Under the pieces are notes generated by a model. It was not told the DNA's origin, did not search any database, and saw nothing but the letters and a program-made list of their open reading frames with translations. Below, piece after piece: positions 1 through 10,775 of a stretch of DNA of 64,000 nucleotides (position 1 is its first letter; the number at the start of each line of letters is the position of its first letter). Made by a program: the position numbers and the translations under genes. The DNA comes from an uncultured Paracoccaceae bacterium (GTDB lineage Bacteria; Pseudomonadota; Alphaproteobacteria; Rhodobacterales; Rhodobacteraceae), in assembly GCA_947501555.1 (NCBI GenBank), contig CANMWG010000001.1, positions 682,001-746,000 of the forward strand, read 5' to 3'.

Positions 1-564
1 GTCGGATCCACCGTGGGCACACCAACTGTCGAAGGCGCAGGCGTTCAGGCTGAGGTCATCGATCAGATCAAAGGCGAAAAGACGATCAACTTCGTCAAGC
101 GTCGTCGGAAGCATTCATCTGCCCGCAAAAAAGGCCACCGTCAGCAACTGACGCTGGTCCGTATTGCGGACATCCTTGAAAAGGGCGCGGATAAGTCCGG
201 CGTGATGGCTGCTGTATCCGGCGCAGGCGTGACGATGGACGTCACACCCAAGGCGAACCCAAAGGCAAAAGCGGCCCCGAAAAAGGCAGCAGCACCGAAA
301 GCTGAAAAACCCAAGGCAGAGCCAAAAGCCGAAAAGCCAAAGGCAGCCCCAAAGGCTGACGCTGGTGCAGACGACCTGAAGAAGCTGTCAGGTGTTGGCC
401 CCGCATTGGAAAAGAAGCTGCTTGAGGCAGGCGTCACAACATTCGCCCAAATCGCAGCATGGACCGAAGACGATGTAGCTGCTATGGACGAGAAACTGTC
501 GTTCAAAGGCCGGATCGAACGTGAAGGCTGGATCGCGCAAGCGGTTGAGCTGGCAAAAGGCTAA
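1..564 (+). CDS. rplU: 50S ribosomal protein L21, 5' end cut off by the window
   Basis: Large-subunit ribosomal protein that binds 23S rRNA. The frame is already open at base 1, so the true start lies upstream. An internal GTG at 13 is not the start, because the conserved beta-barrel beginning of L21 is missing. The KRRRKHS and GHRQQ motifs typical of the L21 C-terminal core are visible near residues 30-45. After the core comes an Ala/Lys/Pro-rich linker with repeated PKAE-like units (about visible residues 80-120). A helix-hairpin-helix-like domain with the motif [13 protein letters not shown] follows. E. coli L21 is about 103 residues, so this is a strongly extended form. It is followed 11 bp later by rpmA, the classic rplU-rpmA pair. 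Confidence 0.95.
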   Translation, partial: VGSTVGTPTVEGAGVQAEVIDQIKGEKTINFVKRRRKHSSARKKGHRQQLTLVRIADILEKGADKSGVMAAVSGAGVTMDVTPKANPKAKAAPKKAAAPKAEKPKAEPKAEKPKAAPKADAGADDLKKLSGVGPALEKKLLEAGVTTFAQIAAWTEDDVAAMDEKLSFKGRIEREGWIAQAVELAKG

Positions 565-575
565 GGAGAGACCAA

Positions 576-845
576 ATGGCACATAAAAAAGCAGGCGGTT
601 CATCCCGTAACGGGCGCGACTCAGCTGGTCGTCGCCTTGGTGTAAAGAAATTCGGCGGCGAAGCTGTCATTCCCGGCAACATCATCATGCGTCAGCGTGG
701 CACAAAGATGTGGCCAGGCACCGGCGTTGGCATGGGCAAAGATCACACAATCTTTGCAACTGTTGATGGCGCTGTGAAATTCCACAAGGGCCTTAAAGGC
801 CGTACATTTATTTCGGTTCTCCCAGTGGCGGAGGCCGCTGAATAA
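576..845 (+). CDS. rpmA: 50S ribosomal protein L27
   Basis: Large-subunit protein whose N-terminal tail reaches the peptidyl transferase centre. The 89-residue length is normal. The N-terminus reads [16 protein letters not shown], the family signature, and QRGTKMWPG follows. A Shine-Dalgarno AAGGAGAG lies just before the ATG. The gene is co-transcribed with rplU and is followed by an intrinsic terminator. Confidence 0.98.
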   Translation: MAHKKAGGSSRNGRDSAGRRLGVKKFGGEAVIPGNIIMRQRGTKMWPGTGVGMGKDHTIFATVDGAVKFHKGLKGRTFISVLPVAEAAE

Positions 846-872
846 GCCGAAAATCTCAGGTAACGCGTTTGA

Positions 873-907
873 GGGGATCGGTGAACACCGGTCCCCTTTT
901 TTATTCA
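873..907 (+). terminator. Rho-independent terminator after rpmA
   Basis: A hairpin with arms GGGGA-CGGTG and CACCG-TCCCC and a two-base loop (one mismatched or bulged position in the stem) is followed by a run of T. It lies 27 bp after the rpmA stop and separates the ribosomal operon from the acetyltransferase genes. Confidence 0.85.
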
Positions 908-974
908 TAGTTTCGCCACCATGTTGAATTAGAGGGTGGCACGAGACGCCAATTGTTTTCGAGGAGGGAAGGCA

Positions 975-1517
975 ATGAAACACGAGGAAATCACTGTGCA
1001 GGAAACCATCACGGCAGACCGTTTTATGCTGCGGCCGTGTCGGAAGTCCGATGCCGGGTTGATAGCCATGTATGCCAGTGATGATCGCGTGGCGCGGGGC
1101 ACCCGTGCGATGCCGCATCCGCTTCCTCCGGGCAGTGTTGAGGCGATGATTGAACGTGCAACCCAGCCGAAACGGACGGAAGATGTCTGGGTCATTGACG
1201 GCTCTGCCCATGGGCATGCCGAGGCGCTTGGTCTCATCAGCCTTGAACGTATGGACCGGGCCCAGTCCGAGATTTTCTATTGGATTGCGCCCGCGTTCTG
1301 GAACACCGGTTTTGCGACCGAAGCTGTGCGCTCATTGATTGCGGCCAATCCGCACCAATCTGACCGGATCTTTGCTGAGGTGTTTCAAGACAACCCAGGC
1401 TCGGCCCGCGTGCTGACGAACTGCGGCTTTGACTACCTTGGCGACGCCGAGGCATTCTCGGTCGCGCGTGCAGCTACGGTACCTACATGGACCTACACCC
1501 TCAAAATAGTGCAATGA
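975..1517 (+). CDS. GNAT-family N-acetyltransferase (RimJ/RimL-like), first of three
   Basis: Predicted acetyl-CoA-dependent N-acetyltransferase of 180 residues; the substrate is unknown. It has the RimJ/RimL-type layout: an N-terminal ADRFMLRPCRKSD strand, a central YWIAPAFWNTGFATEA segment (acetyl-CoA loop) near residues 95-112, and a C-terminal NPGSARVLTNCGF segment. The ATG at 975 was chosen because GAGGAGGGAA sits directly upstream; a longer frame from 936 lacks this. Its stop overlaps the start of the next acetyltransferase (ATGA), so the two are translationally coupled. The three GNAT genes share only the fold pattern and look like an old tandem duplication. Confidence 0.85.
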   Translation: MKHEEITVQETITADRFMLRPCRKSDAGLIAMYASDDRVARGTRAMPHPLPPGSVEAMIERATQPKRTEDVWVIDGSAHGHAEALGLISLERMDRAQSEIFYWIAPAFWNTGFATEAVRSLIAANPHQSDRIFAEVFQDNPGSARVLTNCGFDYLGDAEAFSVARAATVPTWTYTLKIVQ

Positions 1518-2020
1518 CCCTCCCGACATTGCAGACCGACAGGCTGACCCTGCGCGCCCCGGCACAACGGGATGCGCGGGTAATTGCAAAGGCGTTGAAC
1601 AACTTCGCCATCAGCAAATGGCTGACGATGGTCCCGTTTCCCTATGGGTTCACAGATGCGGAATGGTTCATTAATGAAAATTTGAAGGGCCGGTTCAAAG
1701 CGCGTCTTATCTGGCAGGGCGATACCTTTGTTGGGACCGTCGGTTTGGACGATGAATTGGGGTACTGGCTGGCCGAAGACGCTTGGGGCAAAGGCTACGC
1801 CACCGAGGCTGCAAAAGCTGTTGTCGATGATTACTTCGCAACGACGGATGGCAATGTGATCAAATCAAGCCATTTCACCGAAAATGCAGCATCGCAGAAC
1901 GTTCTGACGAAACTGGGCTTTGTTGATGTTGGCGGGCATGTGCATTTCTCAAAAGCACGTAACGCAGATGTCCCCGGGCGCAGTATGGAGCTGACACGCA
2001 CGCGCTGGAAAACCCTGTAA
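1514..2020 (+). CDS. GNAT-family N-acetyltransferase, second of three
   Basis: A 168-residue GNAT protein starting at the ATG that overlaps the previous stop codon by four bases. The N-terminus TLQTDRLTLRAPAQRD is typical of RimJ/RimL-like enzymes. The acetyl-CoA loop region is YWLAEDAWGKGYATEAAK near residues 83-100, and NAASQNVLTKLGF follows. The acceptor cannot be told from sequence: ribosomal-protein N-termini, a drug or a metabolite are all possible. It lies one base before the third GNAT gene, so the three are clearly one transcript. Confidence 0.85.
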   Translation: MTLPTLQTDRLTLRAPAQRDARVIAKALNNFAISKWLTMVPFPYGFTDAEWFINENLKGRFKARLIWQGDTFVGTVGLDDELGYWLAEDAWGKGYATEAAKAVVDDYFATTDGNVIKSSHFTENAASQNVLTKLGFVDVGGHVHFSKARNADVPGRSMELTRTRWKTL

Positions 2021-2021
2021 G

Positions 2022-2519
2022 ATGGCTAATCTGACCTATCGCGATATCGGTCCGGATGACGTTGACGCAATGCACAGCATCGCGTCCCATTGGACCGTCG
2101 TGCGCCAGTTGGGCGGTTGGCCGTGGCCCGCAGATCGCGCGTTCACCAAAACCAGATGCAAGCCCTACAAGGGCAAAGGATTCGTCTGGGCGATTTGTCT
2201 TGATGACAAGCTTGTTGGCAGCATCGGCGGCCGCGGGGATCTTGGCTATATGCTGCATCCATCTGTTCACGGACAGGGCATTGCGACGCGTGCTGCCAAG
2301 GCTGCGATCAGCCACGCATTTGACGATATCGGATATGATCGGTTGCGGGCCGCAACTTGGTACGACAATCCGCAATCCGGACGGGTCCTTGCAAAATGTG
2401 GCTTCACCCATTGGCAAACCCGGTATGAACGCAGCAAGGCACGCGGCTACCCTGTGATCACACATCACTACAGGCTCACGCGCGCGACGTGGGAACGCTT
2501 GAGAACCGCGTCACAATAG
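2022..2519 (+). CDS. GNAT-family N-acetyltransferase, third of three
   Basis: A 165-residue GNAT protein whose ATG begins one base after the previous stop. The motif LGYMLHPSVHGQGIATRAAK (about residues 75-95) is the acetyl-CoA-binding loop, and NPQSGRVLAKCGF is the usual last strand-helix. The family match is clear but no substrate is implied. About 40 bp separate it from obgE, so readthrough into obgE is possible; no terminator-like hairpin stands out between them. Confidence 0.85.
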   Translation: MANLTYRDIGPDDVDAMHSIASHWTVVRQLGGWPWPADRAFTKTRCKPYKGKGFVWAICLDDKLVGSIGGRGDLGYMLHPSVHGQGIATRAAKAAISHAFDDIGYDRLRAATWYDNPQSGRVLAKCGFTHWQTRYERSKARGYPVITHHYRLTRATWERLRTASQ

Positions 2520-2546
2520 ATTATCGCCACGGCTGAACAGCCGTAG

Positions 2547-4699
<2,153 letters not shown>

Positions 4700-4711
4700 G
4701 GGGGCAAAGAT

Positions 4712-5968
4712 ATGAACGACCACGACACAATCGGCCCCATGATGGCGCAAATCGGCAGCGATGCGCGTGCCGCTGCCGGGGTCCTTGCAACAGCCAGCGC
4801 CGAAGCCAAAGAATTGGCCTTGAATAGCGCAGCCGATGCCGTCTGGGCGCAGCGCGATGCGATTATCGCGGCTAATAAACAAGACCTCGCCTTCGGTGCC
4901 GATAAGGGCCTGTCACCTGCAATGATGGACCGGCTGATGCTGGATGAAACCCGCATTCAAGGCATGGTCGACGGGCTGCGCGCGGTTGCAGGACAATCCG
5001 ATCCCATCGGTGCGACAATCGAAGAATGGACACAGCCGACAGGCCTGCACATCCGGCGTGTGCGCACGCCCATTGGGGTGATCGGCGTGATCTACGAAAG
5101 CAGGCCCAATGTGACGGCAGACGCGGGCGCGCTTTGTCTAAAATCCGGCAACGCAGTCGTTTTGCGCGGCGGCTCTGAAAGTTTCCATTCCAGCCAGGCC
5201 ATCCACAGCTGCCTCACCGACGGCTTGAAATCCGCAGGCCTACCTCAGGCGGCCATCCAACTCGTTCCAACGCGCGACCGGGCGGCTGTGACAGCCATGT
5301 TGCAAGCCACCGACCATATCGACGTCATTGTGCCACGGGGCGGCAAAGGCCTGGTTGGGTTGGTGCAGCGCGAAGCGCGGGTGCCAGTCTTTGCGCATCT
5401 GGAAGGGATCTGTCACGTCTATGTCGACGGCGACGCGGATCTCGAAAAGGCCAAAGCGGTGCTCGTCAACGCCAAGACCCGGCGCACCGGCATCTGCGGG
5501 TCAGCAGAAACCGTACTGGTTGACCGGGCGTTCCACGACAAACACGGCGATGTGCTGACACAAGCGCTGATGGACGCAGGAGTTGAAGTGCGCTCAGACG
5601 GCAGCCTTAAAGGCTCAATTGCGGCGCAACCTGATGACTTCGGCAAAGAATTTCTCGACATGATCATCGCCGCCAAAATTGTGGACGGTGTCGACGGGGC
5701 CATCGCCCATATCCGGCAATACGGGTCAAACCATACTGACGCGATCCTGACCGAAAACGATGGTGTCGCAGATCAGTTTTTTCACCAGCTCGACAGTGCA
5801 ATCCTGATGCGGAATGCATCCACGCAGTTTGCAGATGGCGGTGAGTTCGGTATGGGTGCCGAGATCGGGATCGCCACGGGTAAGCTACATGCGCGCGGGC
5901 CTGTTGGAGCGGTGCAACTGACCAGCTTCAAATACCTTGTAACAGGTGATGGGACGATCCGCGCTTAG
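4712..5968 (+). CDS. proA: Gamma-glutamyl phosphate reductase (glutamate-5-semialdehyde dehydrogenase)
   Basis: Reduces gamma-glutamyl phosphate with NADPH to glutamate-5-semialdehyde, the second step of proline synthesis. The 418-residue length is normal. The aldehyde-dehydrogenase fold shows [12 protein letters not shown] near residue 120, and a catalytic cysteine in TGICGSAE at residue 262. An AAGGGGGCAAAG ribosome site precedes the ATG. The last four bases overlap the stop of the convergent ChpT-like gene. Confidence 0.97.
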   Translation: MNDHDTIGPMMAQIGSDARAAAGVLATASAEAKELALNSAADAVWAQRDAIIAANKQDLAFGADKGLSPAMMDRLMLDETRIQGMVDGLRAVAGQSDPIGATIEEWTQPTGLHIRRVRTPIGVIGVIYESRPNVTADAGALCLKSGNAVVLRGGSESFHSSQAIHSCLTDGLKSAGLPQAAIQLVPTRDRAAVTAMLQATDHIDVIVPRGGKGLVGLVQREARVPVFAHLEGICHVYVDGDADLEKAKAVLVNAKTRRTGICGSAETVLVDRAFHDKHGDVLTQALMDAGVEVRSDGSLKGSIAAQPDDFGKEFLDMIIAAKIVDGVDGAIAHIRQYGSNHTDAILTENDGVADQFFHQLDSAILMRNASTQFADGGEFGMGAEIGIATGKLHARGPVGAVQLTSFKYLVTGDGTIRA

Positions 5969-6555
5969 AACCGCGCGGTGATATTGGTCTCGGTCATGGA
6001 AATCCGCAATGTGCGTCCAGCCTCGGCCATAAAGCCGGGGATGAGGGCGAATTGAACCTGCGACGCCGTATGGTGATGGATCACGTCATTTCTTGTCATG
6101 CTGTCCCACAATGGGGCATCGATGTTCAGCCGCGGGCCCTCAGCGCGCAGACGCCACCCGCTGCTGTCCTCTTCCACATGAATGTCACCGCCCAACGGCA
6201 ATGCTGCTTCAAAACACTGCATTAGCAGCAGCGCACAGCGAACAAGGCGACGCTGTTGGTCACCCTGGACCTGCCAGAAATAGGTGAAACGGCCACCGCG
6301 GGCCGTAGAGGCAAGAATGGACAGGATATCAGAGCGACCAACCATCTGCTCATTGGATGCGGCACCATAAGCGATACGAAAATAGCGGATGCGCGCATTT
6401 GCGTTCTGGACACTTTCGTTAATCAGATCCATCTCTGCCCCCGTATCGCCATCGGTGAGCGAGAGCAACTCAACGCCATTGCCGATGGCGCCAATTGGGC
6501 TGATAAGGTCGTGGCAGATGCGGGAACCGACGAGGGCAGCTAAATCAGGTGTCAT
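5965..6555 (-). CDS. chpT: ChpT-like histidine phosphotransferase
   Basis: Predicted phosphotransfer protein that passes phosphate from the hybrid kinase CckA to CtrA and CpdR in alphaproteobacteria. Of 196 residues, the start region holds [18 protein letters not shown], with the phospho-accepting histidine at about residue 15 followed by the DL/SPxxAI pattern of the ChpT/HisKA-like helix. The C-terminal half fits the degenerate ATPase-like domain of ChpT. The ATG at 6555 has GGAG about 10 bases upstream; a TTG at 6570 would add five residues. CtrA and SciP genes lie 29 kb away in the same window. The gene is divergent from the DUF3553 gene, with only 32 bp between starts. Confidence 0.82.
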   Translation of the reverse strand: MTPDLAALVGSRICHDLISPIGAIGNGVELLSLTDGDTGAEMDLINESVQNANARIRYFRIAYGAASNEQMVGRSDILSILASTARGGRFTYFWQVQGDQQRRLVRCALLLMQCFEAALPLGGDIHVEEDSSGWRLRAEGPRLNIDAPLWDSMTRNDVIHHHTASQVQFALIPGFMAEAGRTLRISMTETNITARF

Positions 6556-6587
6556 TATGTTTGGCTCCAACAGGGAAATGGGATGAG

Positions 6588-6770
6588 ATGGACGATATCA
6601 ATGGGATCCTTGAGCCAGGCATGCTGGTGCGGCACCCCGATGAACCCAACTGGGGGATAGGGCAAGTCCAATCCAACATTGGCGGAAAGATCACCGTTAA
6701 TTTTCGCGAGGCTGGGAAAGTTGTCATTGATGGGTCACATGTTTTGCTTGTTATAATTTACGATACTTGA
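6588..6770 (+). CDS. DUF3553 small protein
   Basis: A 60-residue protein of the DUF3553 type, a small beta-barrel-like fold also found attached to UvrD/Rep-type proteins. Visible motifs are LEPGMLVRHPDEPNWGIGQV and then KITVNFREAGKVVI. The ATG at 6588 was chosen because the longer frame from 6549 would run into the divergent chpT start, while AGGGAAATGGGATG precedes 6588. Function is unknown; nucleic-acid binding is only a guess from the fold. No terminator is obvious before olsB. Confidence 0.75.
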   Translation: MDDINGILEPGMLVRHPDEPNWGIGQVQSNIGGKITVNFREAGKVVIDGSHVLLVIIYDT

Positions 6771-6896
6771 GTGCAACTCAAAGTAGATCAAGCGGCTGGC
6801 CTGTCAATGTTTCATGCGGACAATCCTTGATTACGATAGTTATGAAATGGTTAACGGATTGCGAGCTTTGAATATTGGACGCAGAATAGACCGACT

Positions 6897-7670
6897 ATGA
6901 CAACGACAAAACTCAAGCCAAATTTTGAAGTACAAGCGGCTGTTGACGCGACAGATTTACAAGCGGCTCAACGGCTGCGTTATGACATTTTTGTAAAAGA
7001 GCTGGGGGCAGACGGGCCGTTGGTCGATCATTCTGCGCGTCTAGAGCAAGATCGATTTGATCAGTTCGCGACCCATTTGCTGCTTCGGGATCTCAATCTG
7101 CCTGCGACGAACAATGTGGTCGGGGTCTACCGGCTGCTATCAGAGGCTGGGGCAGCAGCGGCGGGGCAATTCTATTGCGAAGATGAATACGACCTTACCC
7201 GGCTGCGCCGTAGCGGTAAGCGACTGCTTGAGCTGGGCCGATCTTGCCTGCATCCGGACTACCGGGGCGGGGCGGCATTGATGCATCTTTGGCGGGCGGT
7301 CTCGGATGTGGTCACGCGCGACAACATCGATATCCTCTTTGGGGTGGCGTCGTTCCATGGAACGGACGTCACCGCATTGGCAAGCCCGCTCAGTCTGCTG
7401 CAGCACCGACATCTGGCTCGACCTGACCTGCGGGTGAAAGTCAAAGAACCTAATGCACAGCGCATGGATTTGATCGCCGCCGATCAGGTTGACGAGGCAG
7501 CCGCGCTGCGTGAGATACCAGCTTTGATCAAGGCATATCTGCGGCTTGGCGGCGTGGTGGGTGACGGGGCTTTCATCGATCATGCATTCAACACGACGGA
7601 CATCTGCTTGATTTTGCCGACAGATGTCATCACGGCGCGGCGGCGGCGGAAATTTCAAAGCAATGGCTGA
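6897..7670 (+). CDS. olsB: Ornithine-acyl-ACP N-acyltransferase OlsB
   Basis: First enzyme of ornithine-lipid synthesis: transfers a 3-hydroxyacyl group from acyl-ACP to the alpha-amino group of ornithine, giving lyso-ornithine lipid. The 257-residue length is normal for OlsB. The family pattern is visible: AAQRLRYDIFVKELGADG near residue 22, a YRLL segment near 78, and ELGRSCLHPDYRGG near 115. Assignment is strengthened by the next gene, an OlsA-type acyltransferase whose ATG overlaps the olsB stop (ATGGCTGA). Ornithine lipids replace phospholipids in many marine Rhodobacterales. Confidence 0.92.
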   Translation: MTTTKLKPNFEVQAAVDATDLQAAQRLRYDIFVKELGADGPLVDHSARLEQDRFDQFATHLLLRDLNLPATNNVVGVYRLLSEAGAAAAGQFYCEDEYDLTRLRRSGKRLLELGRSCLHPDYRGGAALMHLWRAVSDVVTRDNIDILFGVASFHGTDVTALASPLSLLQHRHLARPDLRVKVKEPNAQRMDLIAADQVDEAAALREIPALIKAYLRLGGVVGDGAFIDHAFNTTDICLILPTDVITARRRRKFQSNG

Positions 7671-8490
7671 TACCTGGTACGGTGCGGACCCTCCGACGGC
7701 GGAGCGGATTGGGGCGATGGGCTGGGTACGGATCCTGCGGCGTGCGCTACCCTTGTTAGTGCTTGTGTCCGGGGGGCTAATGACGCTGCTGTTGATCCGG
7801 ATGATCGAACGACCGCTCTATGGGCTCCGGCGACCAGTCACGCCCTACATCACACAATGGGTCTGCCGGATAGCATTTGTAGTGATTGGGATCAGGTTCA
7901 CGAGCGACGGAACCCCGATGCAAGGGGCTGGGGCGATTGTCGCAAACCACACATCCTGGCTGGATATCTTTGCGCTGAACGCGCGGAAACGGATCTACTT
8001 CGTGTCCAAATCCGAAGTGGCAGGCTGGCCGGGCATCGGCTGGCTGGCACGGGCCACGGGAACGGTCTTTATCAAACGAAAGCGGCAAGAGGCAGGCCAT
8101 CAAACGCAGATCTTCCGCGATAGGCTCGCCGTCGGACACAAGTTGCTGTTTTTCCCCGAAGGGACGTCAACAGACGGGCAACAGGTCTTGGCGTTCAAGC
8201 CAACGCTCTTTGCAGCATTCTTTGACGCAGCGCTCAAAGACAGGTTGCAAATCCAACCGGTCACCGTGAACTACTTAGCCCCCGTCGGGGCAAACCCCCG
8301 GTTCTACGGCTGGTGGGGCGATATGGACTTCGGACCACATTTTCTGATCACTCTGGCGGCAAGACGGCAGGGGCAAGTCAGCGTCAGCTACCACGCACCC
8401 GTCAATGTCCGTGATTTCAAAGACCGCAAGGCGCTCGCGAAAGCCACAGAAGAGACCGTCCGCAGCGGGCTAAACCATCTCAGCACGTAA
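7663..8490 (+). CDS. olsA: Lyso-ornithine lipid O-acyltransferase (PlsC family)
   Basis: Second step of ornithine-lipid synthesis: adds an acyl chain to lyso-ornithine lipid at the inner membrane. The 275 residues have a membrane segment near 20-45, then the PlsC signature NHTSWLD (HX4D) near residue 90 and FPEGTSTDG near 162. The start at 7663 overlaps the olsB stop by eight bases; a longer frame from 7624 would lie deep inside olsB. It could also acylate lysophosphatidic acid, but the pairing with olsB favours OlsA. The 3' end overlaps the convergent ThiE-like gene by 21 bp. Confidence 0.92.
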   Translation: MADTWYGADPPTAERIGAMGWVRILRRALPLLVLVSGGLMTLLLIRMIERPLYGLRRPVTPYITQWVCRIAFVVIGIRFTSDGTPMQGAGAIVANHTSWLDIFALNARKRIYFVSKSEVAGWPGIGWLARATGTVFIKRKRQEAGHQTQIFRDRLAVGHKLLFFPEGTSTDGQQVLAFKPTLFAAFFDAALKDRLQIQPVTVNYLAPVGANPRFYGWWGDMDFGPHFLITLAARRQGQVSVSYHAPVNVRDFKDRKALAKATEETVRSGLNHLST

Positions 8491-9093
8491 AGCGACCAAG
8501 GCGGCGGCGGGGTCATCTGCACCCCAAATCTCATCGCCAATGCCAAAGAAATCCGTATGGGGGGTCAAGGCGCGGATCAGTGGGGCATCCAACGCGCCCT
8601 CGGCCACAACAGGGACCTCAATCATCATCGACCACCATTCAAACAACTCCAACTCCGCCTGACGACCATCCCCCAAGGGCGTGACACCCACCGGGCCAAA
8701 GCTGACGTAATCCGCGCTCAGCTCACCAGCGGTCATGCCGTCATGGCGGGAATTGGTGCAAAAGGCGCCGACAATGGCATCATCGCCCAGATCCTTGCGG
8801 ACTTTTTTGACGGACCGGGCACCATCGGTCAGATGCACGCCGTCCAGTCCTAGGCGCTCAACCATCAGTATATGGCTATCAATGACCAAGGCGACATCGC
8901 GGGCATGGGTCACTTCGCGCAGGGCATCGGCGGCCTTGGCAATGCGGGCATCATCCTTGGTGCCAAGGGCCAAGCGGACACAGGCCACCTCGGTCTGATC
9001 AAGGCATGCGGCCAATTGATCGGGAAATCTGGAGAGATCAAACTCTGACGGGGTGATCAGATAGATTTGAGGGGCGTCTGGCGCGTCCGACAT
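8470..9093 (-). CDS. Thiamine-phosphate-synthase-like protein
   Basis: A 207-residue TIM-barrel protein of the ThiE/TenI superfamily. YLITPSEFD opens the barrel, LDGVHLTDG near residue 97 matches the conserved VHLG strand, DYVSFGPV near 150 matches the phosphate-site strand, and PVVAEGAL near 180 is the last strand. ThiE usually has GVHLGQ and an IGxS strand; here they read GVHLTDG and GAFCTNSRHDG. It is therefore a divergent member and may not be a true thiamine phosphate synthase. No thiamine gene or TPP riboswitch is nearby. Rhodobacterales genomes often carry such an extra copy. Confidence 0.75.
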   Translation of the reverse strand: MSDAPDAPQIYLITPSEFDLSRFPDQLAACLDQTEVACVRLALGTKDDARIAKAADALREVTHARDVALVIDSHILMVERLGLDGVHLTDGARSVKKVRKDLGDDAIVGAFCTNSRHDGMTAGELSADYVSFGPVGVTPLGDGRQAELELFEWWSMMIEVPVVAEGALDAPLIRALTPHTDFFGIGDEIWGADDPAAALVALRAEMV

Positions 9094-9963
9094 GGTGGTA
9101 TTTCCAAAAAGATATGCGTTCGGGCGGTTCTACTGCGTTTCGCGGGATACCACAAACATCATAGATCACTGAACCTGTTGAAATATCTCATTTCATGTCG
9201 GCGATGGATCGGCACCTGCGGCTTGTTCCGATCCGGGATGCCTGTGAACCCTTCATAAAAGCCCGAACCAGTCATTGGCCGTTCACCCCAAGGCTGGCTG
9301 AGTGCGGGACGAAGTTAGCTTTCGCTGCGGTGGCCCGAATGGTTGCTAAACGCTTACTGGCAATCGATTCAGTAATCGCGCGCAGCCGCTTACAGTATTT
9401 CTCTGACTGACTAGAACCGCTGCGGTGTTTTTCTGCCTCCGCTCAATGCCAAAATCACGGCACCGATCAACATTGCAAAGTTGGGCGAATACTCTCAGAG
9501 AGTTTCCGGCAACCGATAGTCTGCGTAAGTCCAAATGTTACCGCCCTGCAGGCCAACAATTAAGTCTGTAACGCCCTATAGAATAGGGGCTACACCAATA
9601 ATCTCGAGTATCATGTTGTTTACTCTTCGTCGAAGACGTTCCCGCCCAATGCAGGTAATTTTATGGTGCCGGTATAGATCCTGTTTTGCTTCGAGCAACG
9701 GGATCGGGCTTGTGCCTGCGGTCAGCCGATAAGTGGTAGCTGACAAACTAACGCCAATCAGAGGTGATCTGAGTGGCCGCGCCAAAAGAAATGTTCGGGT
9801 AAATGGCATGATAAAACCACTCAACCCAAACGCAAGCGTTGCAAATTTTTGCCGAGTTGTTGACACGCATTTTCCACTTTGTTGCATTGCTCACCGAATT
9901 TCGATAAAAATTTGTTAACCTTTTGTTAACCAGTGCAAGGCGCCATTTTTTAGGGAACTTAAA
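9094..9963. other. Gene-poor stretch of about 870 bp
   Basis: No convincing intact gene on either strand. On the minus strand one frame from about 9887 down to 9412 is readable, with only two internal stops (near 9576 and 9492), and ends in a hydrophobic stretch followed by basic residues. It might be a decayed secreted protein, but I recognise no family. The right end holds a CtrA box and the presumed promoter of the next gene. Confidence 0.5.
9915..9929 (+). promoter_or_regulatory. CtrA box TTAA-N7-TTAA
   Basis: TTAACCTTTTGTTAA is a perfect full CtrA site (TTAA, seven bases, TTAA) and both halves extend to GTTAACC. It lies 35 bp before the ATG of the membrane-protein gene at 9964, where it would overlap the core promoter. 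CtrA itself is encoded in this window. Confidence 0.65.
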
Positions 9964-10476
9964 ATGTTAGTACAATCATTCAAAGGCAATCGCTCTGACA
10001 GTCCGCGGCGGGGAATCATGATCGCGTATTACGCAGTCACCGCAGCTTCGGCTGGCCTCACATTCGCATTAGTAAATCATGCCGGAGACGCTCTGGTCGG
10101 CCCTATGTGGCGGGACATTGGTATCGTTTCGCTGGGCTGTTTGATGACTGTTTGTGGGTTGTTTCTGTGCAGAAATTGGATGGGTGGTTTCGGTGCTTTG
10201 GGCGTAGCCCGCGCTTGTTTAGGGGCGGTTAACATAACGTTTTGTGTGTCGATTGTTGCTGGCACAATGGTTTCGCCATTTTTGGGGTTTGTAAAGGGAC
10301 CGCAGCTACTAGTGTCGTTGTTCGTTGCAGAACCAATTTTTGCGGTTCTATGGGGTCTCATATTGTTTGAAGTACACCAGTTTTTGAAACGGTCGCAGCC
10401 TGAGATGGGCCTGGCAAATAGCGCTAATCTTAGTCAAGGTAATGTGAGTGATTTTACACGCAAAAACCTGCGTTGA
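9964..10476 (+). CDS. Hypothetical four-helix inner-membrane protein
   Basis: A 170-residue protein I do not recognise. Four hydrophobic segments are visible, at about residues 17-37, 51-70, 76-107 and 114-137. A basic N-terminus (QSFKGNRSDSPRRG) and a polar C-terminal tail of about 30 residues flank them. This layout is that of an integral inner-membrane protein with both ends in the cytoplasm. The start at 9964 is preceded by AGGGAA. The CtrA box just upstream makes it a candidate CtrA-regulon member. No neighbour gives a functional hint. Confidence 0.7.
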   Translation: MLVQSFKGNRSDSPRRGIMIAYYAVTAASAGLTFALVNHAGDALVGPMWRDIGIVSLGCLMTVCGLFLCRNWMGGFGALGVARACLGAVNITFCVSIVAGTMVSPFLGFVKGPQLLVSLFVAEPIFAVLWGLILFEVHQFLKRSQPEMGLANSANLSQGNVSDFTRKNLR

Positions 10477-10775
10477 ATCCCCTAAACAATATCCTTTCAT
10501 GGTAAGAGGTGTGTGAAGTCTTCGCCTTTCTACGGCCACGCTTCTTTTTGACTGAACCGGACATTGACGCACTGTGCAGCATGGGTCCATTTGGGCTCAG
10601 AGCGGATCTTCATTTCAACACGCGCAAAAGCCCAATCCCCTATCTTAAGCCAGCATCAGGTCGTGCCGTACCGCCGCATCCAGACCGTGACCCATTAGAT
10701 CAGTGTATCTGCGTGCTGTCCTTGCCTTGTTATTTGCTCCAGCGTATCACGCGCGGCAACATCAAAGGACGCCAC
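10477..10775. other. 299-bp intergenic region before trmJ
   Basis: The trmJ frame stays open back to 10509, but there is no family similarity before 10776 and composition is unlike the gene, so I read this as non-coding. I see no clear hairpin, tRNA or known site in it. Confidence 0.4.
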
